Shown in pieces: positions 34,637 through 41,939 of a stretch of 64,000 nt of DNA (position 1 is the first letter of the stretch; every line of letters starts with the position of its first letter). Source of the stretch: an uncultured Candidatus Melainabacteria bacterium (GTDB taxonomy: Bacteria > Cyanobacteriota > Vampirovibrionia > Gastranaerophilales > Gastranaerophilaceae); NCBI GenBank assembly GCA_934754515.1, contig CAKVIG010000011.1:1-64000 (forward strand). Reading direction: 5' to 3'. The notes under the pieces are model-generated. The model was not told where the DNA came from and made no database searches. It was given only the letters and a program-made list of their open reading frames with translations. Both the position numbers and the translations under genes were made by a program.

Positions 34637-35944
34637 ATGTGCGAAATTGATGATATCAAAGCAAGACAGATTCTGGATTCCAGAGGAAATCCAACTGTTG
34701 AAGTTGATGTTAAACTTATTGATGGAGCTTATGGTAGAGCTTCTGTTCCGTCAGGTGCTTCAATCGGAATTTATGAAGCAAAAGAACTTAGAGATAATAT
34801 TAAAACGGATTATTTAGGCAAAAGTGTTTTAAAAGCCATCGATAATATTAATTCTACTATTACTCCGAATCTTTTAGGAGAAGATGCTACTGACCAGCAA
34901 TTAATAGATAACCTTATGCTCGAAATGGACGGCAGTTTTAATAAATCGACTTTAGGCGCAAATGCAATTCTTGCCGTATCACTTGCTTGTGCAAGAGCAG
35001 CTGCAGATTATTATGAATTACCGCTTTACAAATATTTAGGCGGAATTGTCGGACGAACTCTACCCACACCAATGATGAATATTTTAAATGGCGGAGCACA
35101 TGCCAATAATAATCTTGATATACAAGAATTTATGATTGCTCCTGTCGGTATTTCAAGCTATTCTGACGCATTAAAAGCAGGTTCAGAAATTTTTCACACA
35201 CTCAAACGCATTTTATGCGAAAAAGGACTTTCAACAACAGTGGGTGATGAAGGCGGTTTTGCTCCTAATTTGAGTTCAACAAGAGAGGCAATTGAAACTA
35301 TAATACTCGCGATAGAAAAAGCAGGATATAACACCAATAATATAAAACTTTGTCTTGATGTTGCAGCATCTGAACTCTATGAAGAAGGCGAATGCTCAAA
35401 TGGAGTTTGTTCTTTAAGCAGATATTTTTTGAAGGGTGAAAATCGCAAATTAACTTCAGAAGATATGGTAGTATATTTGGAAGAATTAGTTAGAGATTAT
35501 CCGATAATTTCTATAGAAGACGGTTTGGCGCAAGACGACTGGCTTGGCTGGCAAAATTTAACCGAAAAATTGGGTAAAAAATGCCAATTAGTTGGTGATG
35601 ATTTATTTGTAACAAATACTTCCCGCTTAAAAGAAGGTGTTGAAAAGCATGTGGCAAATTCAATATTGATTAAACCAAACCAAATAGGAACATTAACAGA
35701 AACTTTAGATGCAATATATATGGCGCAGAAAAATGGTTATACAGCAGTAGTTTCTCACCGTTCGGGAGAAACAGAGGATAGTTTTATAGCAGATTTAGCA
35801 GTTGCAACAAATTGCGGACTAATAAAGACAGGTTCTGTTTCAAGAACTGACAGGCTGGCAAAATATAACCAACTTTTAAGAATTGAAGAAGAACTTGGTG
35901 CAAGTGCAAAATATCTGGGAGAAAAAGCATTTGCCGTTTCTTAA
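34637..35944 (+). CDS. eno: Phosphopyruvate hydratase (enolase)
   Basis: A 435-aa enolase with the conserved landmarks: SGAS loop near 41, GGAHANNNLDIQEFM, VGDEGGFAPNL with the catalytic Glu, LIKPNQIGTLTET with the catalytic Lys, SHRSGETED and GLIKTGS. It interconverts 2-phosphoglycerate and phosphoenolpyruvate. The mobile loop reads GASIG where almost all enolases have GASTG. The gene has its own promoter, a GAGGAG site and a terminator, so it is monocistronic. Confidence 0.95.
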   Translation: MCEIDDIKARQILDSRGNPTVEVDVKLIDGAYGRASVPSGASIGIYEAKELRDNIKTDYLGKSVLKAIDNINSTITPNLLGEDATDQQLIDNLMLEMDGSFNKSTLGANAILAVSLACARAAADYYELPLYKYLGGIVGRTLPTPMMNILNGGAHANNNLDIQEFMIAPVGISSYSDALKAGSEIFHTLKRILCEKGLSTTVGDEGGFAPNLSSTREAIETIILAIEKAGYNTNNIKLCLDVAASELYEEGECSNGVCSLSRYFLKGENRKLTSEDMVVYLEELVRDYPIISIEDGLAQDDWLGWQNLTEKLGKKCQLVGDDLFVTNTSRLKEGVEKHVANSILIKPNQIGTLTETLDAIYMAQKNGYTAVVSHRSGETEDSFIADLAVATNCGLIKTGSVSRTDRLAKYNQLLRIEEELGASAKYLGEKAFAVS

Positions 35945-35952
35945 ATATTATT

Positions 35953-35982
35953 AAAGGTGCGTTTTTTTATGCACCTTTTTTG
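35953..35982 (+). terminator. Terminator of enolase
   Basis: AAAGGTGC and GCACCTTT form an 8-bp stem around a T-rich loop, followed by a T run. It lies about 10 bases after the enolase stop. Confidence 0.85.
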
Positions 35983-35989
35983 TTGGTAG

Positions 35990-36017
35990 TTCGCAATTAA
36001 TCTTGAAGTGTTATAAT
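35990..36017 (+). promoter_or_regulatory. Putative promoter of ilvC
   Basis: TTCGCA at 35990-35995, a 16-base spacer and a perfect TATAAT at 36012-36017, about 24 bases upstream of the ilvC ATG. AAGGAGGG follows as ribosome-binding site. No attenuator is seen. Confidence 0.55.
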
Positions 36018-36040
36018 AACCATGTTTTAAGGAGGGTTTT

Positions 36041-37066
36041 ATGAGTAACTTAAAAATATACATGGATAATGACATTAACCAAGATTTGATTAAAACGAAA
36101 AAAATCGCAGTTATAGGTTTTGGCTCACAAGGTTACGGACAATCTCTAAATCTTAAAGATTCAGGCTGTGATGTGATTTTAGGTTTAAGACAAGGCGGTG
36201 CGTCAGATATTAAAGCTAAAGATTACGGCTTAACTACAATGAGTATTGCAGACGCCGTAAAACAGGCTGATATCGTTCAAATTTTAATTCCTGATGAAAT
36301 TCAGGCAAAAGTTTATAAGGAAGAAATTGAACCTAACTTGAGGGCTGGACAATATTTAATGTTCTCTCACGGTTTTAATATTCACTACGGTTTTATTAAA
36401 CCGCCAAAAGATGTAAATGTAATTATGGTTGCGCCAAAAGCTCCGGGGCATACTGTAAGAAGCGAATACAAAGACGGACGCGGTGTACCATCTCTTGTTG
36501 CCGTTTATCAAGATTATGACGGCAATTCAGTAGAGGTTGCCCTCTCTTACGCGTCAGCAATTGGTTCTGGCAGAACAGGTATCATAGAAACAACCTTTAA
36601 AGAAGAAACCGAGACTGATTTATTCGGTGAACAAGCTGTTCTTTGTGGCGGATGTTCCGCATTAATTAAAACTGCATTTGAAACTCTTGTAGAAGCCGGT
36701 TATTCACCTTATATGGCATATTTTGAAGTTTGCCACGAACTGAAATTAATCGTTGATTTGATTTATCAGGGCGGTATTGAAGATATGCATTATTCTATCT
36801 CTAATAACGCTGAATACGGCGATTTAACAAGAGGTTCTAAACTTATTAATCCGCAAGTTAAAGAAGAAATGAAAAAAATCTTGGCTGATATTCAGAGCGG
36901 TGAATACGCAAAAGAATTTATGGACGAAATGGCAAACGGCGGTAAAAAATTTAATGAACTAAGAAACGCTTCTAAAGGTCATTTGATTGAAAAAATCGGT
37001 ACTGAAATTCGTTCTTCTTTTAAATGGAATAGAGAAAATCGTTTGATAGATAAAACAAGAAATTAG
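36041..37066 (+). CDS. ilvC: Ketol-acid reductoisomerase, class I
   Basis: A 341-aa class I KARI. It has the Rossmann fingerprint VIGFGSQGYGQSLNL near 25-39 and a MVAPKAPGHTVR segment. The C-terminal knotted domain has the metal ligands (TETDLFGEQAVLCGG; GYSPYMAYFEVCHE). It converts 2-acetolactate (and the acetohydroxybutyrate homologue) to the dihydroxy acid in branched-chain amino-acid synthesis. The cofactor loop LRQGGASD lacks the usual phosphate-binding Ser and ends in Asp, hinting at NADH preference. No other ilv genes are adjacent. Confidence 0.95.
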   Translation: MSNLKIYMDNDINQDLIKTKKIAVIGFGSQGYGQSLNLKDSGCDVILGLRQGGASDIKAKDYGLTTMSIADAVKQADIVQILIPDEIQAKVYKEEIEPNLRAGQYLMFSHGFNIHYGFIKPPKDVNVIMVAPKAPGHTVRSEYKDGRGVPSLVAVYQDYDGNSVEVALSYASAIGSGRTGIIETTFKEETETDLFGEQAVLCGGCSALIKTAFETLVEAGYSPYMAYFEVCHELKLIVDLIYQGGIEDMHYSISNNAEYGDLTRGSKLINPQVKEEMKKILADIQSGEYAKEFMDEMANGGKKFNELRNASKGHLIEKIGTEIRSSFKWNRENRLIDKTRN

Positions 37067-37179
37067 CCAAATCGGCAATCACTTGTTTGTCCTTATGGCT
37101 TATAGTAATTCTTTTCTAATTTCTTACAATAATTATGTATTCAAAATACAGTTCAAATTATTAGAAAAAGGAGTAAGAG

Positions 37180-37494
37180 ATGAAAAAAACATTATCTGTA
37201 TTAGCCGTTTTAGGTCTTGTATCTATCATTGGTTCTCAAAGCGCAAATGCTTTTGAATGGTCAAGTTTAAACCCTGCTTATTGGGGACATTGTCCAAAAT
37301 GTGAAAAGAAAAAAGCAGATTGTGGCTGTAAAAAGGTTAAAAAATGTGACCCTTGTCAAAAAGTTGAAACACCTTGCCCAACAGGCGCAGCTGCACCTTG
37401 TGTAAAGAAAGAGCCTTGCAATCCTTGTCAAAAGGCAATCCCACAACAAAAACCATGTGATCCTTGCGATAGATTACAAGAAATGAACAAATAA
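37180..37494 (+). CDS. Small exported cysteine-rich protein
   Basis: A 104-aa protein with a signal peptide (cleavage likely after SANA at 24). The mature part of about 80 residues contains twelve cysteines, including four CxxC pairs (CPKC, CDPC, CNPC, CDPC) and one CGC. The units are built as (K/E)PCxPCQK-like repeats with many lysines and prolines. Such spacing suits metal binding or disulfide-rich surface structures. It is not recognised as a known family. It has a good AAAGGAG site and a perfect palindromic terminator, so it is a genuine independent gene. Confidence 0.75.
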   Translation: MKKTLSVLAVLGLVSIIGSQSANAFEWSSLNPAYWGHCPKCEKKKADCGCKKVKKCDPCQKVETPCPTGAAAPCVKKEPCNPCQKAIPQQKPCDPCDRLQEMNK

Positions 37495-37498
37495 AATT

Positions 37499-37527
37499 TA
37501 AAGGATGGTTTAAACCATCCTTTTTAA
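37499..37527. terminator. Bidirectional terminator
   Basis: AAAGGATGGTTT and AAACCATCCTTT form a perfect palindrome at 37500-37523 followed by T on the forward strand and preceded by A/T-rich sequence, between the convergent Cys-rich gene and rsmI. Confidence 0.85.
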
Positions 37528-38343
37528 TTAGTCTAATTCTAATGCCAGTTTATAAACATCATTTTTATTCATATTAAAAATTGTTGACAATACTATAGAA
37601 ATATCTTTATCTTTAAAACCTTTTTTCTTCAAGTCAATAATATGCGTTTTTAAATCAAAATCAGACTCAGAATTTTCTGCATAAATCATACAAACGATTT
37701 CACCTTTAATTCCATCTTTAAAATGTTCTAAAACATTTGAAATGTTATCAGTAATGATTTCTTCAAAAAGCTTTGTAATTTCGCGTCCTAAAGAAATTTT
37801 AACATCGCCTCTATACCCTTGAATAACTTTTAAAGTTTTCAAAATTCTTTCAGGAGAATCATAAAATACCATATTTTGGGCAGAATATTTTTTACAAATT
37901 TCTTTTATTTGGCTTTCTGTTCTCGGTATAAACCCAATAAAAGAAAACTGTTCATCTTCTCTAGGCAATTGTGAAAGAAATGTCGTCACTGCACAAGCTC
38001 CGGCAAGAGATGTTACAGAAAAACCTTCTTTTAAAAGAGCCGAAACAATAACTCCACCAGGATCGCAAATCATCGGAGTTCCTGCATCAGACACAAGCGC
38101 AACAGTTTTTCCTTCCTTTATTTGATTTAAAAAGAAATCAATGCGTTCATGTTCATTGTATTTGTGGTATGAAATACATTTAGTAGAAATTTCATAATGA
38201 TTTAAAAGTTTTTGCGTAATTCTGGTATCTTCGCAAGCAATTAAATCAACTTCTTTGAGTATTTCTACAGCCCTGAAAGTAATGTCTTTGATGTTTCCAA
38301 TCGGAGTTGGAACGATATAAAAATCAAATTTTCTTTGCGACAC
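37528..38343 (-). CDS. rsmI: 16S rRNA (cytidine1402-2'-O)-methyltransferase
   Basis: A 271-aa protein starting at GTG, with the tetrapyrrole-methylase fold signatures of RsmI: VPTPIGNIKDIT at the start, ACEDTRITQKLL, YHKYNEHER and ALVSDAGTPMICDPG. It methylates the 2'-oxygen of C1402 in the ribosomal decoding centre. It is the last gene of a reverse-strand group with RNase E/G and a small membrane protein, 8 bases downstream. Confidence 0.92.
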   Translation of the reverse strand: MSQRKFDFYIVPTPIGNIKDITFRAVEILKEVDLIACEDTRITQKLLNHYEISTKCISYHKYNEHERIDFFLNQIKEGKTVALVSDAGTPMICDPGGVIVSALLKEGFSVTSLAGACAVTTFLSQLPREDEQFSFIGFIPRTESQIKEICKKYSAQNMVFYDSPERILKTLKVIQGYRGDVKISLGREITKLFEEIITDNISNVLEHFKDGIKGEIVCMIYAENSESDFDLKTHIIDLKKKGFKDKDISIVLSTIFNMNKNDVYKLALELD

Positions 38344-38351
38344 TTTATCAC

Positions 38352-38741
38352 CTAGTATTTTGTCTTATCTAAAAATGTTCTAACAGCTTCTGTCAAATTT
38401 TCCGGTGTTACAAGCGAAGTTTCTCCAGATTGTTGGTCTTGTTTCGGTGCAAGAATGCTTTCACGAATTTTGTTATAGACAGTTAAAATCAAAAATAGCA
38501 ATATTGAAGAAACAGCAACACTTCCCATTCCTATTAAGAACTTTTTAGCCATTTTCTTTTTGCTTACAGGCTGTTTATATGGAATTGTATCGAGTTGCGG
38601 TAATTTTTCTTGTGTAGTTTGAACATTTTCTTGCGTTGTTTCAGCAATCTGCATTAAAGCCTCACCGGTAGCTTTTTCTGCTATTACCGGTGAAACTAAC
38701 ATTAATGCTATAACGATTGTAAGAATTTTATTCTTCAACAT
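38352..38741 (-). CDS. Hypothetical small membrane protein
   Basis: A 129-aa protein with an N-terminal signal-like segment (about 5-21, ending in VIAEK), a polar Gln/Thr-rich stretch and one transmembrane helix (about 70-90). The C-terminal tail is polar and cytoplasmic or periplasmic depending on topology. It overlaps the end of the RNase E/G gene by 14 bases and precedes rsmI, so it is translationally coupled in an RNA-processing operon. No family recognised. It could tether RNase E/G to the membrane, but that is speculation from position. Confidence 0.6.
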   Translation of the reverse strand: MLKNKILTIVIALMLVSPVIAEKATGEALMQIAETTQENVQTTQEKLPQLDTIPYKQPVSKKKMAKKFLIGMGSVAVSSILLFLILTVYNKIRESILAPKQDQQSGETSLVTPENLTEAVRTFLDKTKY

Positions 38742-40491
38742 TTTTCTTTGTAGTCTTTCTTGTTCTCTTTTGAGAATTTCTGTTAGGTCGTCTTGTTCTT
38801 TTTGGTTTTTCTTCCGCAGTTTCTTCTGTTTTAACTTCTTCTACTGCTGTTTCAGTTGGAGTGGTTTCTGTTGCTTTTTCTTCTGCAACAGGAGTTTTTT
38901 CTTCAACTGCCGATTCTTCAACTTTTTTAGCAGCATCTTCTGCAATAACCGGCGCAATTTCAGAAGTTTCATTGATTACTGTTTGAGCAATATTTTCAGC
39001 TTTAACTTCTGTTTCTTTAACCTTGCGTCTACCTCTGCCACGAGATTTTTTAACTTCTTTTTCTTGTTTAATTTCTTGAACTTCTGCTTGAGCCTCAACA
39101 GAAGGATTTTCGGTAATTGGTTCAAGTTTTTCTTCTTGAACTACTGTTTCCTTAATTTCTTCTTGCGGTTTATTATTAAATTTATTATTGTTATTAAATT
39201 TCTTTTTACCGCCCATTGGTAGTTTTAACTTAGCTGCTTTTGCTCTATATTCGCCTTCTGAAGTAGCTGACGCAAATTTAATATCTTCCATAATATAGCC
39301 GTTACCTTGGCAGTGCGGACAACGTTTTGCAAAAATTTCACTAATCGCTTGACCTTGTCTGTGTCTTGTCATTTCAACAAGTCCTAAATCAGAAAGTTGA
39401 CCAACTTGAGGTTTAGCCTTATCAGCTTCTACAGCCAATTCTAATTCTTCCATCATAGCAAGTTTATCAACACGGTTTGTCATATCAATAAAGTCAATAA
39501 TAATCATACCACCGATGTTTCTAAGTCTTAATTGACGCGCAATTTCGTGAACCGCTTCAATATTTGTTTTAAGAATTGTTTCATCTTGAGTTGCTGAATT
39601 TGTAAATTTACCACTGTTAACGTCAATTACAGTAAGTGCTTCCGTAGTTTGGATGAACAAATAACCGCCAGATGGCAAATTAACTTTCATTTGTAAAGCT
39701 GCTTTGATTTCTTTATGAATATCCATTGCAACAAGCAAAGGTTCGGAGCCTTTATACAAAGTAACATTGATGTTTTTGTTCATGTGCCAGTTTTGAAGAA
39801 TGTTTTGAACTCTATTTAAAGCAAATGCCGTATCAACAACAATTTCTTGAGTTTCTTCGTTACAAGCTTCTCTTATTACTCTATAAAGCAAGTCTTGATC
39901 TCTGTATAAAAGACTTGGAGGTGTCATACTTTCAGCTGACGTAATAATATTATTCCATTTTTCCAAAAGAATTTCTAAATCTTCTTGAATATCAGCTTCG
40001 GTTTGACCTTCAGCTTCTGTTCTTACAATAACACCCACTCCAACAGGTTTTAGTAAATTTACAATTGATTTTAATCTTGCTCTTTCTTTAGCAGAAGTAA
40101 TTTTTTTACTTACGTTAATCCCTGCTTCATTTGGCATCAATACCAAAAATCTTCCCGGAAGTGAAATTTCGGTTGTAACTCTTGGACCTTTGTGTCCAAC
40201 AGGTTCTTTTACAACTTGAACAACAATTTTTTGTTTAGGCTTAAGTTTGTCTTGTAAAGCACCTTTACCCATAATGTCTTGTGCGTGCAAGAAACCCATC
40301 TTGTCAGAACCTACGTTTACAAACGCAGCTTCGATTGACGGTAAAATATTTTCTACTTGCGCAAGGTAAACATCACCTAAGATAATTTCACCTCTATGCA
40401 CGTAAAATTCTGCAACTTTTCCTTTTTCAATAACAGCAGCGATATTATCACGCTCAGCTATTACAATTTTGTTAGCGATTGAATCTTTCAT
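38728..40491 (-). CDS. rng: Ribonuclease E/G family protein
   Basis: The 587-aa protein has the RNase E/G catalytic region: an S1 RNA-binding domain (about 35-115), the DNase-I-like part with VIDVNSGKFT and MIIIDFIDM carrying the metal-binding aspartates, and the zinc-link CPHC near 392. The C-terminal tail of about 170 residues is Lys/Arg/Glu-rich and low complexity, ending in a basic RRPNR...RKTTKK block likely to bind RNA. It cleaves single-stranded AU-rich RNA in mRNA decay and rRNA maturation. Length is intermediate between G and E and matches cyanobacterial forms. A long upstream leader may serve feedback control. Confidence 0.92.
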   Translation of the reverse strand: MKDSIANKIVIAERDNIAAVIEKGKVAEFYVHRGEIILGDVYLAQVENILPSIEAAFVNVGSDKMGFLHAQDIMGKGALQDKLKPKQKIVVQVVKEPVGHKGPRVTTEISLPGRFLVLMPNEAGINVSKKITSAKERARLKSIVNLLKPVGVGVIVRTEAEGQTEADIQEDLEILLEKWNNIITSAESMTPPSLLYRDQDLLYRVIREACNEETQEIVVDTAFALNRVQNILQNWHMNKNINVTLYKGSEPLLVAMDIHKEIKAALQMKVNLPSGGYLFIQTTEALTVIDVNSGKFTNSATQDETILKTNIEAVHEIARQLRLRNIGGMIIIDFIDMTNRVDKLAMMEELELAVEADKAKPQVGQLSDLGLVEMTRHRQGQAISEIFAKRCPHCQGNGYIMEDIKFASATSEGEYRAKAAKLKLPMGGKKKFNNNNKFNNKPQEEIKETVVQEEKLEPITENPSVEAQAEVQEIKQEKEVKKSRGRGRRKVKETEVKAENIAQTVINETSEIAPVIAEDAAKKVEESAVEEKTPVAEEKATETTPTETAVEEVKTEETAEEKPKRTRRPNRNSQKRTRKTTKKNVEE

Positions 40492-40988
40492 TCTTTTAAA
40501 TCCTTTATAATTCTTTTAAGTGGATATGTTGAGAAGCGGAAAAGTTTGTTTAATCGGATAAATCCGATATTTAGGATAAATTTTATTAAAATGAACTTTT
40601 CAACCTTTCAACTATTTAACTTTGCTTAATTTCTAAGCATTTTCTACATCTCGTTGAGGTTTTTGTCTAAAAGCTTTTTAATATCTCGCTATTTATTACA
40701 AGTTTCTTAAAATTATCCGCTATTATTGCGTGATAAAAAGCTTGTTTTTAGACATATAAACAGATATTTTTCTTCAAGTTTATGTATTTGATAGATTATC
40801 TATTGTTTTTAAAAACCTTTTTTGTTTTTCTTCGTGATTAATTTCCAGCGGAAGATAAAACCTCTTCTCTATCATACTAAAATTTTTCAAAATTGTAAAG
40901 AGAGTGTAACAAAAGATATATAACAAAAAATATTTTTAGCAGTTTTTTGTTAATATGGTATTAAAAGGTATAGAAAGGAATTAATCAG
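40492..40988. other. Divergent intergenic region, probable RNase E/G leader
   Basis: No gene is seen in these 497 bases. On the reverse strand it would form a long 5' leader of the RNase E/G gene. A hairpin ATCGGAT/ATCCGAT lies near 40553-40568, and a long-range pairing is possible between 40665-40679 and 40735-40753 (GTCTAAAAGC / GCTT...TTAGAC). On the forward side the end contains AT-rich promoter DNA and the AAAGGA site of the lipoprotein gene. Confidence 0.5.
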
Positions 40989-41588
40989 ATGAAAATTTTA
41001 AAAACACTTGCTGTTGCAACTCCATTGGCAATTTCAGCTCTTGCTATAACAGGATGTCATTCAAACGATAACAACAAAGTATCCCAATCTGTTTCTAAAG
41101 ATTACAGTTCTATGCCTATCGAACAAAAATATAACGCCAAATCTGAAGAAAAAATAGACAACAATACGCCAAATCTACCAAGACGCGTTAATTCCGACAT
41201 TATACAATACAGAAATTTATCAGGAAAGCTTGTTGACGTAAAAATTGTTGATGATGCAACAATTTCACTTTACAGCGCAATCCAAAAACATTCGACTAAG
41301 AATTCTCCTGAAATAAAAGACATTGGAGGCTTTTATGCCGATGTAGAATCAAATATTAGCAAAGCTCAATATGATGAGTCCGACAACATGACTGCGCAAG
41401 GCAGTATTTATGAGCTGAACGGTCAGAATGTAGTAGCACTAAGACATTTGCAATGTTCGACAATGTTTAATAAATTATTTGATATTTTTACATCGCCAAA
41501 AAGCGAAGGTGGAGAAAATATAACAGTCAACGAGTACACTAAAATGATGGATGCTTGGTCATCAACAGGGATTAGAAGCAATCGTTAA
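40989..41588 (+). CDS. Putative lipoprotein
   Basis: A 199-aa protein with an N-terminal lipoprotein signal peptide: basic Lys start, hydrophobic core and lipobox ITGC with the acylated Cys at about 23. The mature part is polar, rich in Asn, Ser and Lys, with no recognised domain. It should be anchored in the periplasmic face of the inner or outer membrane. It is monocistronic and followed by repeat DNA. Confidence 0.7.
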   Translation: MKILKTLAVATPLAISALAITGCHSNDNNKVSQSVSKDYSSMPIEQKYNAKSEEKIDNNTPNLPRRVNSDIIQYRNLSGKLVDVKIVDDATISLYSAIQKHSTKNSPEIKDIGGFYADVESNISKAQYDESDNMTAQGSIYELNGQNVVALRHLQCSTMFNKLFDIFTSPKSEGGENITVNEYTKMMDAWSSTGIRSNR

Positions 41589-41610
41589 TCAATTATCATA
41601 GATAAAGGTT

Positions 41611-41711
41611 AATGGTGCAAAAAATTGCACCCTACAATTGACAAAGAAATAGATGTTCGATTTTGAACATATATTATTCAAGAAATGTAGGGTGCAATTT
41701 TTTGCACCATT
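41611..41711. repeat. MITE-like element with 26-bp perfect terminal inverted repeats
   Basis: The left arm at 41611-41636 and right arm at 41686-41711 are exact reverse complements with a 49-base centre. Each arm is itself palindromic (GGTGCAA...TTGCACC), so a cruciform could form. A copy of the left arm occurs at 60523-60547. No coding content. Confidence 0.8.
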
Positions 41712-41777
41712 TACATTCTTTCGCATTATCCCCAAAAAGAACGTAAAGTTTATAGCTTATAGCTTGTAGCTTGTAGG

Positions 41778-41807
41778 TCGTGTTGGACAATTGTCATCCA
41801 ACACGAC
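41778..41807. repeat. GTCGTGTT hairpin repeat, variant
   Basis: GTCGTGTTGGA (41778-41788) and TCCAACACGAC (41797-41807), loop of 8 bases. The first 8 bases equal those of the copies at 7973 and 41826. Confidence 0.7.
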
Positions 41808-41825
41808 TAATACATAAATTTTTAT

Positions 41826-41856
41826 GTCGTGTTCAATAAAAAATGTTGAACACGAC
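41826..41856. repeat. GTCGTGTT hairpin repeat, copy 2
   Basis: GTCGTGTTCAA (41826-41836) and TTGAACACGAC (41846-41856) with a 9-base A-rich loop, nearly identical to the element at 7973-8003, about 34 kb away. Confidence 0.75.
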
Positions 41857-41876
41857 CTACAAACTACGGGACTTCA

Positions 41877-41935
41877 CCTCACCCTAACCCTCTCCTGTAA
41901 GGAGAGGGAATGACCAAAACTTGTAAATTAAAGAT
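41877..41935. repeat. 'ccctctcc...ggagaggg' palindromic repeat copy
   Basis: The sequence CACCCTAACCCTCTCCTG is followed by TAAGGAGAGGGAATGACC. It is the clearest full-length copy of the family and nearly matches 55001-55040. It sits just downstream of the radical SAM gene. Confidence 0.8.
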
Positions 41936-41939
41936 TTGT

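Larger units (their letters stand above)
41589..41939. other. Repeat-filled intergenic region
   Basis: No gene is seen. It contains a 26-bp perfect inverted-repeat element (41611-41711), two GTCGTGTT hairpins (41778-41807, 41826-41856) and a 'ccctctcctgtaaggagagggaatgacc' repeat copy (41877-41935). All four are dispersed repeat families found elsewhere in the window. Confidence 0.7.

Noticed and set aside
36001..36040. Riboswitch or attenuator before ilvC
   Set aside because: Only about 24 bases lie between the -10 box and the start; no leader peptide or terminator hairpin.
38770..39222. Open frame opposite the RNase E/G gene, Phe/Ser-rich
   Set aside because: It is the antisense of the low-complexity acidic/basic tail; composition is explained by the coding strand.
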